64,000 nt of DNA from Chrysoperla carnea. Lineage: Eukaryota; Arthropoda; Insecta; Neuroptera; Chrysopidae. Under the pieces are notes generated by a model. That model did no database searches, was not told the origin of the DNA, and was given only the letters and a program-made list of their open reading frames with translations. Where the stretch lies: NCBI RefSeq assembly GCF_905475395.1, contig NC_058342.1, positions 22,044,640-22,108,639 on the forward strand, in the 5' to 3' direction. The position numbers and the translations under genes were made by a program. Shown here in pieces: positions 1 through 12,217 of this stretch (position 1 is the first letter of the stretch; the number at the start of each line of letters is the position of its first letter).

Positions 1-22
1 CAATTGTTTGTTTTCACTTGTT
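1..22 (-). repeat. Family A repeat, 5-prime tip, cut by window edge
   Basis: Complement of the family A start (CAAGTGAAAACAAACAATTG). The rest of this copy would lie left of the window. Confidence 0.7.
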
Positions 23-446
23 ATTTCGAATTGCTTTTTGAAAGTATTAAAATTCCTTTTTTCTAAGTATTAAAATTCTTGAAAATAATTAATATTAAAA
101 CTAAATTTATATTTATGTTGTACGATTTTTAATTGTTAGAAAATGGTTATACCATTATCAAATGAAATTACTAAATATATTTGGTTTGATTATTTATCAT
201 CAGAGGATAAAGGCTTTCGTATTGCTTATCTTGTTTGATGGTTATTTATTGAACGTATTTCGTTAAAAGATATACTTTTTTTTTGATATAGTAAAATAAA
301 GACAAATGTTATTATGAAACAGTAAATGTGTTTTTTTAATTTGTAGCCCGCACGCTAATGGCAACAGTATCACTACGTATCTATAATTGGATTATTTGAC
401 AAATATTCTTTTAATCTTTAGAAGTCTGTTTAAATTTTTTTATAGG
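23..446. other. AT-rich stretch, no gene seen
   Basis: Short frames only, with many stops on both strands. I see no RNA gene, terminal repeat or coding remnant here. Confidence 0.5.
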
Positions 447-512
447 TAGACTTTTATTCAAAGAATATGTGGTGAAAATTTAATCGTAGGTATCCATGCT
501 AATTTTTAAGAA
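447..512 (+). repeat. Fragment of GAGCA-ended MITE family
   Basis: Matches the segment at 14890-14960 and the complement of 36350-36420, including ACTCAAAGAATATGTGGT-like sequence and the phrase TATCCATGCAAATTTTTAAG. Only about 65 bp remain, directly beside a family A copy. Confidence 0.5.
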
Positions 513-513
513 A

Positions 514-838
514 ACAAGTGAAAACAAACAATTGACTGAGTTAGTTGTTGAAATAACATGCATAGACAGTGTTGCTTACTCTATCACATTACACATACAT
601 ACATGTCACACATATATAACTGATATTCCCATATATTTAATACTATAAAATTTACTCCTAATTTGCTCCCTCGCGCGTAAACAGTGATGTTTACGAAAAA
701 AAAAGTTGTTCATCTGTTGATAAGGAACATTTTTTGTATTTAAACTTTTGTTCTATCTTTAGCGGTTTACAATATGGGTCCTACGGACCCAAGACCCAAT
801 TGGCCTATGTTGCTCATTTACGAAGTCGACCTCACTTT
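514..838 (+). repeat. Family A repeat (5-prime part), joined to hAT remnant
   Basis: Family A is my label for the commonest repeat here. A full copy is about 550 bp. It starts CAAGTGAAAACAAACAATTG, carries hairpins AACAATT/AATTGTT, GGGTCC-TAC-GGACCC and TAGGTG/CACCTA, has a GACGGACGGAC-like microsatellite, and ends CATGGTATAA. A subterminal ATACCATGTATA near the 5-prime end is complementary to the 3-prime end. This copy breaks off after CCTCACTTT and passes straight into hAT transposase sequence. No open frame is conserved between copies, so I take it as a non-autonomous element of unknown class. Confidence 0.85.
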
Positions 839-1040
839 GGGCAGACGATTTGTAGAGTAACTCTTCCGGGCAACGTAGCTACCGCAGAGAGATCGTTTTT
901 TACATTTCACGGGTTAAAATCTTGGTTGCGTGCCTCAATGGGACAGGAAGGATTATTCGGACTTGCTCTCCTACACATCTGGAAATCGATGATATTATAA
1001 ACGCTTTCGCGAAAAAAAACGAAAGCTTGAATTTGTTATT
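839..1040 (+). pseudogene. hAT transposase C-terminal remnant
   Basis: The plus frame reads VATAERSFFTFHGLKSWLRA then SMGQEGLFGLALLHI. This is the hAT C-terminal dimerisation region (family pattern: ASAERSF-S-L, K-WLRS-MGQERL-GLALL-I). The frame stops at about 990. A one-base shift then gives EIDDIINAFAKKNES, which fits the usual hAT tail, so one frameshift is visible. Upstream of the junction at 838/839 the sequence is family A, so the catalytic part of the transposase is missing. Related sequence lies at 30650-30771. It is a dead fragment. Confidence 0.8.
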
Positions 1041-1129
1041 TAAGTAAAGAACCTCAATAAAATGATTTAATGTAAAATGTATACTGTAGTTTAATTTAAT
1101 TTGAAGTTGTAAAAATTTCATCAAAATTG

Positions 1130-1390
1130 GTTCAGTAGTTTAGAGTCTAAATATGACACTGTGATATGTAAACAATCGTACATTTTTTTTAATAATTTTT
1201 GTAAACGAACTAACTAACATTTTACAGTTTTATTAATTTACAAATACACTGTACAAAATTTTGCTTAGGGCGTCATATATTTTGTAAACATCTCTTTTGT
1301 AGGAATGCACTAAATCGATCATGAGCGAGTTCATACTCTGATTCGTATTTGGACGATTTTCGGGTGCTGTGTCGTGCCCATAATCTTTTT
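1130..1390 (-). repeat. Three-copy dispersed module (copy 1)
   Basis: Matches 25253-25545 over nearly its whole length and 31136-31290 over its inner part. Shared blocks include TACACTGTACAAAATTTTG and ATGAGCGAGTTCATACTC. On the minus strand it has an open frame containing SMNSLMIDLVHSYKRDVYK, recognisable but altered in copy 2. I do not recognise the product; it may be transposon-derived. Confidence 0.6.
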
Positions 1391-1439
1391 TGAGGGCTGC
1401 ATCCACGCTTGGCTTTATCTCCGCGAAATCATCGATTTT

Positions 1440-1600
1440 GCAACCACAAAAGCTCATTTGAAAACTTGTACTTTCTAGTTTTGGAATCACTCAAAAAATC
1501 CCTTGCCGCTTTGCAAGAAGGGTTGAAGGAATTATTTAATGTTATCATTAAATTTTGTATAAAGTTTAGAAGCGTACCAAAATTTATGATTATTTCTTAT
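1440..1600 (+). repeat. Dispersed repeat pair member
   Basis: Two blocks recur in 27870-28365: AAAACTTGTACTTTCTAG and GCAAGAAGGGTTGAA ... GAAGCGTACCAAAATTT. The blocks are in a different order and spacing there, so each copy is rearranged. Class unknown. Confidence 0.5.
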
Positions 1601-1611
1601 AAGAAATAACA

Positions 1612-1653
1612 CTCAAACTTTTGTTCTATCTCTAACGGTTTACAAGATGGGTC
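1612..1653 (+). repeat. Family A repeat, short fragment
   Basis: About 40 bp of the central part (TTGTTCTATCTCTAACGG, TTTACAAGATGGGTC) with nothing of the family on either side. Confidence 0.65.
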
Positions 1654-2799
1654 ATTTTCATTTGATTGAATGAGCAAAAAAATTCCATTTTAAAATTGAA
1701 AGATCTCGGTCAGTTTTGAAACTAGAAAATCGAAAAAAAAAAACAAACAAAAATTTGCGCAATTAAATCAGCTAAATCTTTTATTTGAACTTGATTTTTA
1801 TTTGATACATAGTTCTTTTGTTACTTGTAAAAAAAAACTGATTAAGACCCCTCAACTACCTCCCAAATAGGTCTGAAGATATCCCCCTAAGAAGTCGACT
1901 TTTTGGTACGAGCAATCGAGAGGAATTACCGTTCTAATTATTTCATAAAAACAAAACTTATTTTGCAAATTTTAATTCACAGGGTACAAATTAATTTAAG
2001 TCAAATATTTATACAGTGTACATTTTATGTAATACTAATACATTTTATGTGTTTGTAAACGGAATACAGTATTTATTACCTTCATATATATACATTTATA
2101 CGGAATATTTTGAAACATATAATGTTCGTGTAAAACAAAGAGTTTTGAGATGAACATTTGATGGATTTCAATGAAACTAATGAGACATTAAATAAAATCC
2201 TACCTATTCTTGACTCAATCACCTTTAGCCAGCCATAGACCTTACGCCTCCCTACCAAATTCTGCAAATTCTAAAATTTTCTTATAAATGTAAAATGTGA
2301 TGCCTTGACTCAATGTCTTTATTTATTTATTTTCATACAAGCCTATCGGCATCAAAGTAACTATGTAGTTTCTTTTAAACCAACTGCGCGTGAGAATTGA
2401 AGTCAAGTTTTAGGTGCAGTTGAGTCCACTAAATTTGAATTGGATGAATGAATTTAATTTTGATACAACAAAATAAATAGTACAATGAATGAATCTTCAA
2501 TAATTGACCTGGAACTTTTTACATTTAAATCAATTTGTTTTAAAATTTATTTAAAATATTGCAGGATTTTTCGAAAATTTTGATTGATTGAAACATATTA
2601 TCAATGAACATAAATGAAAATATATTTTGTTTAAAAAAAGTAAAATTGCAAAAATTCCTGCGGTTTAATTCACTGTTAGTATTGGCTTGTATAGATAAAC
2701 GAAATATGTAGGGATAGGAATTGATGTGGATTTGTTGGAATGATTCAAACAACAAGCTAAAGTATGTATAAAGGCAAGCATGGCCAGTATATAATCTGA
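1654..2799. other. AT-rich stretch, no gene seen
   Basis: Only short, low-complexity frames. No tRNA, hairpin-bounded element or splice-compatible exon was recognised. Confidence 0.5.
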
Positions 2800-2885
2800 A
2801 TTTTTAGATAGAAGTTCAGAATTTAAAGAAAACAATAACCGAATTATTTTAACACTCAAATGTAATATGTTCCTATATGTTTAAT
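2800..2885 (+). repeat. Dispersed repeat pair member
   Basis: About 85 bp shared with 35136-35230 in the same orientation, including AAGTTCAGAAT, ACTCAAATGTAATATGTTCC and a TTAATATA end. Class unknown. Confidence 0.5.
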
Positions 2886-3010
2886 ATACAGGGTGTTCTG
2901 TTATTGATAGCAGAAAATTATACCAGTAAATTAAGCTTATCAAGACAAATGGAAAAGCTCTTTACCAAATTTCGATTTGAGGCCTAATTCGGGAGATGTG
3001 ACTATGGGAA
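2886..3010 (+). mobile_element. Half copy of CACCGTG-type foldback MITE
   Basis: Begins ATACAGGGTGTTCTGTTATT and continues with AAGCTTATCAAGA and GAGGCCTAATTCGGGAGA, matching one arm of the complete foldback at 39954-40233. The opposite arm is not seen. Confidence 0.55.
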
Positions 3011-3507
3011 AATAGAAGGATTTATGCATTCACAGACCAATCAAACCCATTAAAGGAAATTGTCACTTTCGAATATAGGGGACATAAAACAATAAATGAT
3101 TGTAAATTGATTTAATTGGGTAGGAAATACTAAAAAAACTATTTAATTATAAATAAACACAACAAAAAATAATACATATTTATCAAATTATTTCACCAAT
3201 ACAGAGACACTTAGGTGTTTGAGGTATCAACCTACAGAGGGGATTCAAATGTGTATAAATGCAATGTCTTTTTAATTAAATAAAAAATGACTCTAAAATA
3301 TGGATGTCATACGAGTATTCCACACTATACTTTTTAATGCATTTCACCTTATTACTTTATTACCACTATAATGACTTTACGTTAGTCAATAGACTGCCAT
3401 ATACAGTATGTTTTTTTTATTTATACTAGCATATTCAAACCAGCATACAGAGATAGTCGCATGCTTCCTCCTTCCGAAAATATCAAACCACATACAGAAG
3501 AACCTGA
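3011..3507. other. AT-rich stretch, no gene seen
   Basis: Nothing recognisable. Stops occur in all frames and there is no inverted-repeat-bounded unit. Confidence 0.5.
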
Positions 3508-3628
3508 AATTTTGGTATAGGTGTTCATAAAATCACCGAATTAGTTCATTTTCAGTTTCCCGTCTGTCCGTCTGTTAACACGATAACTCAAAAAGGAAAA
3601 GAGATATCCAGCTGATATTTTTATTAGG
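3508..3628 (-). repeat. Family A repeat, 3-prime-half fragment
   Basis: Complement of the TAGGTGATTTTATGAACACC hairpin, the GACGGAC microsatellite and the TGAGTTATCGTG block. Both ends are missing. Confidence 0.7.
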
Positions 3629-3962
3629 GTTGTTTCTTAGGAGAATTCTTGCCTCGAGAAATCTCGAAATATTTGTTTTCAGCCGAGACGGGAAAAAAAA
3701 AACTCAATGCCTCGAGAACTCAAGAAGTAAATTCCGTGCGCTAGGTAACAATAACAAAACCCTATAACATACAACAATGAAAATGAAAGGACTTTTCAAC
3801 GCTACAACAAACGACATTGATTACATATACCGAAGAGTTCGAATATAATAGATTATATGCGAACTCCAATTCTGGTTCCACCGAAGTTTCCTTCGCAAAC
3901 CAAGATAATGTAGAAAATCTGCAACTTGACAATGAAGTATTAGAACTTTATTTGAATTTAAT

Positions 3963-4508
3963 CAAGTGAAAACAAACAAATGAGTGAGTTAATTGTTGAA
4001 ATACCATGTATGGACAGTGTTGATTACTCTGTCACATTACACATACATATATGTCACACATACATGCCTGTTATTCACATATAATACATACTATACAATT
4101 TGCGCTCTCAAGGGTAAACAGTGATGTTTACAAAAAAATGTTTCAAACAAAAGTTGTTTATGTTTTTATAGGGAACATTTTTTTGCATTTAAATTTTTGT
4201 CATGTCAAACGGTTTACAAGATGGGTCCTACGGATCCAATACCCAATTGACCTATGTTGCTCATTTACGAACTCGACCTCACTTTTTTCGTCCTGAGTAC
4301 GCTGCAAGAATTTCAGCTTGATATCTTTTTTTGTTTTTGGGTTATCGTGTTCACAGACGGACGGACAACCGGAAATGGACTAATTAGGTGATTTTATGAA
4401 CACCTATAGCAAAATTTTTTCGTAACATCAATATTTTTAAGCGTTACGAACTTGGGACTAAACTTAGTATACCTTGATATATATTACATATATACATGGT
4501 ATAAAAAT
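3963..4508 (+). repeat. Family A repeat, near full length
   Basis: Runs from CAAGTGAAAACAAACAAATG to CATGGTATAAAAA. The GGGTCC/GGACCC hairpin is slightly altered (GGATCC). About 545 bp. Confidence 0.85.
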
Positions 4509-4519
4509 AAAAAAACCAA

Positions 4520-5016
4520 TCACATCCACATCACTAAAAATTTAATTAAAAAAAAATTTTATTTATTTGAGTCTAATAGGCAACGAATGCCTACTCTAGG
4601 AAAAATATACATAGCTGCAATGACAATGAACATCAACGGAGAATGAGCTTTTTTTTTCGTTATCTGGAAACATTGTCAATAAAATAAGAAACCGTCTGTC
4701 TATCAAATGATGCTGTTAATGCTCTTATATTTCTGGAAACCTAGCCTACTTTGAATTAACATTTGATATCTTTGTTGATTATTGAATTAGTTAATTCTTT
4801 AATTATGATTTCTTTAATCGAAATACTGTGATTTAATCTAAATAGGTATCTGAATATATACTAGTAATTTTGTTGATTTAATTTAACAATTTTTTTTTTA
4901 TTTTTATTTTTTCTATAAAGATTTGTTTAACGGAAAGACTGTGTCGTTATTAAGTATTACCTAACATAGTTATTTAAGCGTAGGTAATAGAAATTCTGTT
5001 CATTTAATTTTACTAA
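4520..5016. other. AT-rich spacer between two opposed family A copies
   Basis: No gene. The family A copies on either side face opposite directions with their 3-prime ends towards this spacer. Confidence 0.5.
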
Positions 5017-5591
5017 TTATACCATGTATATTAAGTTTCGTCCCAAGTTTGTAACGCTTAAAAATAATGATGCTAGGAAAAAAAATTTGGTATAGGTGTT
5101 CATAGAATCACCTAATTATTCCATTTCCGGTTGTCCGTCCGTCCGTCCGTCTGTGGTAACGATAACTCAAAAACGAAAAAATATATCGAGCTGAAATTTT
5201 TACAGCGTACTCAGTACGTAAAAAGTGAGGTCAAGTTCGTAAATGAGCATCATAGTTCAATTGGGTCTTGGGTCCGTAGGACCCATCTTGTAAACCGTTA
5301 GAGATAGAACAAAAGTTTAAATGTAAAAAATGTTCCTTATAAAAAAACAAAAAACTTTTGGTTGAAAGATTTTTTTGTAAACATCACTGTTTACCCACGA
5401 GGGCGTTAATTAGGTGCAAATTTTATAGTATGTATTAATATAGGAATATCAGTTGTGTGTGTGTGTCTATTTAAAAGTGAGTATCTTTTGTTATTTACGT
5501 GACGTCAAAAAAACAAACGATTGCCCATCAACACTGTCTATACATGGTATTTCAACAATTAACTCAGTCAATTGTTTGTTTTCACTTGTTT
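5017..5591 (-). repeat. Family A repeat, full length, long variant
   Basis: Complement runs from CAAGTGAAAACAAACAATTG to ATGGTATAA. It carries an extra block of about 50 bp with ACAAACGATTGC and ACGTCA near the 5-prime end, also seen at 5848-6361, 30772-31053 and 37425-38058, which marks a length subfamily. Confidence 0.85.
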
Positions 5592-5847
5592 TTATTTAAC
5601 TTAATTAAAAACATAATAATAGCTGTGCGATTTGTGAATTAATAAGTGCAATTTTTGGTAGCTTAAAATTTACTATTTAATTTAATTGATCTCAGTTATC
5701 AGTCTATTTTGTATTAAAGCAAAAATTAGAAGAAAATATTGTACTTTATTAAAAATTTAAAAATTTTTCGAGGTACTCGAGAAATTCGAGAAATGCGGAA
5801 TTATCGTGCCTAGAGAAGTAAAAAAAGTCGCGAAATGAGAAAAACTA

Positions 5848-6361
5848 ATTTTTATAGCGTGCTCAGGACGTAAAAAGTTCGTAAACAGTCGAATACGTAA
5901 ATGAGCAACCTAGATCAAATGAGCAACCATTGGGTAGAGATAGATATAACAAAAGATGTATAAAATATTCCTTAAATAAAAATAAACAACTTTTTTTTGA
6001 AACTTATTTTCGTAAACATCACTGTTTACCCGTATGAGCGCAAATTAGGTGCTAATTATATAAGATGTACTATACAGGAATATCAGTAAAAAGTGTGTGA
6101 CATGTATGTATGTGTGTGGCTATCTTTCTTTACTTATATGACGTAAAAAACAAACGATTGCGTCTAGAACGTAAAAAGTGAGATCGAGTTCGTAAATGAG
6201 CAACATAGGTTAATTCTGTCTTGGGTACGTAGGACCCGTCTTGTAAACCGTTAGAGATAGAACAAAAGCTTAAATGTAAAAAATGTTACTTATAAAACAA
6301 CACTGTCTATACATGGTATTTCAACAGTTAACTCAATCAATTGTTTATTTTCACTTGTTTT
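5848..6361 (-). repeat. Family A repeat, internally duplicated
   Basis: Read on the minus strand, a normal 5-prime end (6361 to about 6300) meets a central segment, then after the junction near 6167 the central and 5-prime parts repeat. It looks like two family A pieces fused or one inserted into another. Confidence 0.7.
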
Positions 6362-7113
6362 TATTGACTTTATGACCTAACATTGCGAACGAAACTTTGA
6401 ACCCCTATCCTTGGATAATTCCTGTGCACGGGTCTGGACAGACAGGTGAAAAACTATGTTTTAAATGACTGTAGTATATTGTTTCTTGATGATGTAATCC
6501 TTTTGATGGTAGTCACAGTTAATAAAGTATAAGACATTGTATAAAAAAATGTAAACTTTCATTAAACATCATTTCACCCTATCAGCAACCCTCCCTCTAC
6601 TTAAACCAATGAAATAGCTTCATTTTTTAATTATATAATAAATAAAATAGATTCTAAAAGTCATAAAATTGATAGATAGACACACATAATATAGTTCAAA
6701 CTGTTTGACGATCGCTGATATTAAAATCTATACATGTATATTGGTTAAATGGGCTGATGCGCCCTTTTCCGGTATATTTTTAATGGATATGATATGAAGA
6801 AGTAAATAGTCAGTATGAGATCATCCTATTTACAATAAAAATTATTTGTGTATTTTATATAAAACTTTGTGCTTTTTATAGTTCATTTCATTAAATATTG
6901 TTCGTATATAATATGTATGAATGTTTGTTGTCCGTCAATGTTTGCAAACCATAAAAATATCTATAGATAAAAACAATAAGGTATTTATGTGATATAAACG
7001 CCTCTGGTGATAAATAAGCAAACTAAATTTCTTTGTGGAACATTTTATAATAATAGTTTATGCTTTGTAGTATACAGGTTGCTTCTAAAATAGATTAATT
7101 ATAATATTTAAAT
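6362..7113. other. AT-rich stretch, no gene seen
   Basis: No conserved frame, RNA gene or bounded repeat found. Confidence 0.5.
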
Positions 7114-7568
7114 AAACGAAAACAAACAATTGAGTTAATTGTTGAAATACCATGTATAGACAGTGTTGGTTACTCTATCACATTACACATACATACATGT
7201 CACACATATATAACTGATATTTCCATATAATAAGTACTTTACAATTTGCGCTCTCACGGGTAAACAGTTTGTTCTATCTTTACGGTTTACAAGATGGGTC
7301 CTACGGACCCAAGCCCCAATTGACCTATGTTGCTCATTTACGAATACGACCTGACTTTTTCAGCATGATATCTCTTTTTTAAGTACTCGTGATGACCAGA
7401 CGGACATGCAGGCGACAGACAGGCAGACAGAAAACCGGAAATGAACTATTTAGGTGTTTTTATAAACACCTATACCAAAATTTTGTTCATAGTACCAAGA
7501 TTTTTAAGAGTTACAAACTTGGGACTAAACTTAGTATACCTTGGTATATTTCATAGGCACGGAATAAA
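7114..7568 (+). repeat. Family A repeat, internally shortened
   Basis: Start and end are recognisable, but about 70 bp are lost around 7268, where the GTAAACAG block joins TTTGTTCTATC directly. The 3-prime tip is decayed (GCACGGAATAAA). Confidence 0.8.
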
Positions 7569-8384
7569 TATGCCTCAGAAAAACTTTGTTTCTGATCTTT
7601 GGTAACTTCTGATTATTCTGTTATTAATAAGAAAATGTCTATTTTCAGAACTTGATAAACGAAAACTTGATACATAATTAAAAAATACATAATTTAAAAC
7701 AAAAAACATAGTTCCTACCAGGTGTCCCACAACACCGCTATTACCGATAAGACAAGTTATTTTGCGATTCATAAAAAAATGCATTTTTCTCTTTTTTTGG
7801 ATTTTTAAGATTTGTTAGTGAACGATATGGCCTAAAGACTTATTTTTTGCTTATATTTAAGCTGATAACATTTGCTTTAACATCTTTTCCCATGATTTCA
7901 CCCATAAAATGAGTATTTTTCTTGATATCTGAGTTGAAAATAGACCAAGTATGAAAAGTTCACTTTTTTCGAAAAAATTGCCTATTTTTGGAGAGCTGTA
8001 TCTCAGTAAGTATTAAATCTACAAAGCTGGTTTTGATTTCAAATTGTAGCAATCTCTTTTAAAAACTTATAGGATATATTTTCTAAAAAACGCATAGTTT
8101 TGGACTTGAGAAAACTAAACAAAGGGGTAAAAATTTTTCCGTCATCTTGAATATCTCATTTCCGGTTTAGATTTCGGTTGGGCAACCGGCATATTCAGAT
8201 TCAGTAGGGTCGAAATAGGGGGCAAATACCTTTTGCCCAAAAGTAATATGAAATGCTTCTAAAAGTTCAATTTTCTAAAATTTTTACTAGTCTAAAAGCT
8301 CTGCACACCGTTTTATAATATTCATGATATAGAACAGTTCAAAATAATTCGATGTAGTTACATAGATGAGACGACTATTTTTTT
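7569..8384. other. AT-rich stretch, no gene seen
   Basis: No convincing coding potential. The prose-like phrases around 7860-8300 resemble ordinary old insect repeats, but I could not bound an element. Confidence 0.4.
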
Positions 8385-8575
8385 TTACGTCAGAAATTTA
8401 AAGAGGTCAGTTTATTGACTATTTTTATAAAATTGTCGCTCAAAATTATAATTTTTAACAATGAAGCCCATGGTTTACACATTTTTTTTTGTCACCATTG
8501 TATTCAACGCATTTTTTTAATATAATAATAGTCAATAAACTAGCCACTTTAAATTTCTGAGACGCAAATGGCTAA
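8385..8575. repeat. Small foldback (inverted arms)
   Basis: Left arm 8385-8419 (ACGTCAGAAATTTAAAG ... GTTTATTGAC) is complementary to right arm 8531-8575 (GTCAATAAAC ... CTTTAAATTTCTGAGACG), loop about 110 bp. Possible MITE. Confidence 0.6.
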
Positions 8576-9130
8576 TTTTGACTTCAACACAACCAGGCTA
8601 TCACTATTTGTACGGTTATATTTTTTGTTATAAACTTTAAAATGACTTGCGAACTAATATAATAATAATAATCGTAAAACAATATGAAAAGTACTATTGA
8701 ATGATATAACATAGTGCGTCCATATTGGTGAAGAAATGTTATCAATAATAGGTATATAATGTAGAGACAGCAGACATATTTAGTGATTGACAAAGTAACA
8801 TCATCGAAATCGACTAGAAAAAATAATACACGGAATGTCACGCTTTTTATATTAACGAACGAACGTATACAATTTACGAATAGAAAAGAATACGGGGTGT
8901 ACAAATTTATGATGTTGTAATAGTCATAGGGCTTAGCAAAATGAAACTGCATTTTATGCAGAAATCAAGCCAGTTTACCCAGTGATACTAAGGACCAATG
9001 TGAAAGATTTTATCCGAGGAAACACAAATTTCATCCACTGGAATTCAAGATGGCGGACTTTTTCCAAAATGGCGTCTGCATACTTTTAAAAATTTATAAA
9101 ATTTAAACGGTTGCACCGATTTAACTGATT

Positions 9131-9160
9131 GAGGTGTCAATCGATTCTTATTGACACCTC
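9131..9160. repeat. Perfect 11 bp hairpin
   Basis: GAGGTGTCAAT and its exact complement ATTGACACCTC are separated by 8 bases. Isolated, no T-run and no neighbouring gene, so no role is assigned. Confidence 0.7.
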
Positions 9161-11997
9161 TTATCAAAGCTATCCGGAATCTTCCGGACATACATAATGC
9201 TAAAATATGATATATCTAGTAGTATGATATATCTTATCGTGAGAAGCTCTAATATAAAGCCGTCGTCTAGAAGTCTCGTTTTAGAAAGGTTTATCGCAAT
9301 AAACTGTGTAATTTTTCACATTTCTATAATAAAATGACAATAGAACACTCTATACATTTTCACAAACCAACTATTTTATTCTGTCAAGCAGCCGAGCCCA
9401 ATTATATGTAGCTGGTTTTGAGGTAGTTTTCATGTGTAATAATTTACATTGCGTTGTTATCTTGAAATTTTCACAATATATTGTTTTACAGATTAATTAA
9501 TATTCATTAAAACTACTAATTTTGTAAAATTTTTACAACTTTACTAATTATTAATATTAATAATGATTTAATAGTTTTTTACTTGTAAGTAGGTTATGTT
9601 ATTATGTCAAATATTTTTACCATTTATCATAATCATAGACTTTTTTTACTGGACTGTGTTATTTGTATTTAGATCATTATTGCCTAGTACTACTGGCTCT
9701 GGATAAAAGGAGCTCAAATCAGTGTGTTATTAATGGTCCAGAAAATTGAGAAAGAGCTCTTCGACAAATGAAAGATAAAGAATGATAAATATTGACAAGC
9801 TTAGCATACATTTATTCCTAATTTGTCTGTAAATATAAGGAGGATTTTTAAGGCCGTTGTCTCGTTATCGATAGTGACAGAAAATTCTAAATTTGAGAGG
9901 TTTGGTTTTTAACAGTTTTTAACAAGTTTTTTTTATTATAAACTTTAAATTTAAGATACATACTTTAAAAAAAAACTAACTGAACATTCATGTATTTGTT
10001 CTGAGTTTAAAATTAAAAAAATCAAAATTATTGACCGTTTCATTCTTGAGATATAAGTATTTAAACTTATTAAATTTTATTGTTGAACAGAAACAGTTAT
10101 ATTTAGAGTATAAATAGTTGAAAAGAGATGTCTATTTATAATACAGACTTTAATACGAGAATAAAAAAGATTGACAACGAGAATACCTCGCTTTTGTATA
10201 TTAAAGTTAAAAAGAATACAAAATAATTTTGTATGAAAATATTCGACGATCAGTTTTTCATATCATAAAAATAAATGGAAATTTTTTCCCGTTGCTTTAC
10301 TTTACGCATTTTTCAATACAATCCCAGTAATCGGAACTCCTTTTATTGAGTCCTAATTATCGAGACTCTATTCTTGTTAAAGTTGTTCGGCTGTTTGAGC
10401 AAGTACGGTGAATGTTCACTAATTTTTGCAGTAAATAATAATCGTTCAAAGTTTCTTGATCACAATAAACAGAGTTTTGGGGCCTCTTGTGATTTTTAAC
10501 ACAGCACCTAATGGAAGAACTCACAATAATGTTAAATGTACAAAAATTAATCGGTGATTGTGTATCAAATAAGTTTTCATCATGAAGAAAATTTATCACA
10601 GCTTCTGTTTATGAAAAAAAAAAAAAAAAAAAAAAACATTACCTTAAACTCTTTGGAGTGCTATCCAAAAAGAAATCATAAAAAAACTTTGGTTTTTGGC
10701 GTTTAAACGTTAAAAACTAGTCATATTGACGTATAAATTTTATCTTTTACGACATTTTAAAATTATTAAAAAACATTTACGTGATACAAATATTATTTTT
10801 ATTCATAACATAGATTTAAATTCAATTAATATAAATTAGTTGCTAACTTGACTAGTCATCTGACAAGTTAATGTGTTCAAAAATATGTTAATGTTTTAAA
10901 ACTACGTTAATGTGTTCAAAAATATTAAAAGACAAAACTCCCAAGAAGAAGTATTTGATGAGAAGGAAATATAACTTTAGTGGTGGAGTTCTGCTGTTCA
11001 GGATTTTTTCAATGAACGCGATTGATATAAATTGCTGCTATTACTAATTGTTAAACAATAAGTTTTCACTGAACAATAGCGTAATAATATCTAATTTGAA
11101 CTACACCTTTAACAAAACAAAAAAAACCTCAGATGATAATAAAATTTATACCAGAATAAATTTTATATTGATCAATATTTTGACATTTTCATAATATCTT
11201 TTTGTATGTCATGGAACGTTTAATTTTATTATGAATATACTAGATAATAAAACTAGATCCCTTTGGGAATTCTACAACAATAACCCATGCAATTTAATAA
11301 TGCCAACAGTCGACATTTAATAATACGATTACTGTACACAATGCAATGGAGATAGACAGATACGCATATTCATTATGTATACAAAGTTTTGGCGGTCATT
11401 TAAAAAAAAAATTTGCAATGTTATTATTTCTTCGCCGTGAGGTAGAAAAGAATTAAATCAGCACAGGCCTGTGCGCAGGACTGGTCTAAGGGAGGGATTC
11501 AAAATTTTGTTCGCCATTGTTGTCATACAGTCAAAAAAACAAGAAATTATTTTTTCGAGTAAGAGAACATTTAATTAGGTCAAAATGTAGAATTCAGTCA
11601 CTGTTTTTCAAAAAGTTAATTCTGCGAGGCACAGAAAAAAAACTTTTCCAAAACTCGGTGCGCATCAACTTCTACACCGCGATGTATATTGAGCGATGAC
11701 TAAACCGTTTAGCTGATCTTCAAACATTGCCGATCTAGTGCTTCGAGTGAATTTTTGGCCACATTTTCGCTAAAGTTGAATTACGTCGGCCTAGATCATA
11801 CGGAAATCATCGTACAAAATTGAATATTCTAGTTAAAAAAGTCGAGCAAGAGATTTCATCAAAATTTTTCATTTCATTTAGAATGAGATAAACTAAATTT
11901 GATAAAATATTGCTATGATTCAAAAATCGATCTCTAATCTTCAACTGAATCAGTCTGTATATTCAAGTGTTGAGTCTGTTATGATGTGAACCTTAGC
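9161..11997. other. AT-rich stretch, no gene seen
   Basis: Long region with no supportable exon, RNA gene or bounded repeat. A 23-base A-run lies at 10614-10636. A short GC-richer patch at 11460-11760 (CAGGCCTGTGCGCAGG) may be an old transposon end but is not diagnostic. Confidence 0.45.
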
Positions 11998-12165
11998 TTC
12001 CACACTTCTATGTGGTATCCATCGCAGATATCGCACATGGTTTTGAAAAATTTCCTGAAATCTTCTCCATCGTTTCCTCTCCTTTCAATCAAAATATGTT
12101 TTACAGCATCAGCTAGTTCGATAGCCTCTCCAAGATCCAGATTTTCTGTTTGAAGTACTTTAAAT
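11998..12165 (-). pseudogene. Probable hAT (ZMYM1/DUF4371-like) transposase fragment
   Basis: The minus-strand frame reads ENLDLGEAIELADAVKHILI followed by FRKFFKTMCDICDGYHIEVW. Pattern and spacing resemble the helical middle of ZMYM1-like hAT transposases (LQS-DLDL--AVEL---L). No start codon, no catalytic residues, about 55 residues. An orphan exon of a host gene is the alternative. Confidence 0.45.
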
Positions 12166-12217
12166 TAAATTTCGACAAATTGATTTTAAGACAAATCCAT
12201 ACGAAAATATGCATATA

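Noticed and set aside
734-1000. 88-codon frame taken as a whole gene
   Set aside because: Its first half is family A repeat read in frame; only the second half is hAT-derived.
8584-8952. 122-codon minus frame rich in Tyr/Ile/Phe
   Set aside because: It looks membrane-like only because of AT-rich codons; no start context, homology or splice signals.
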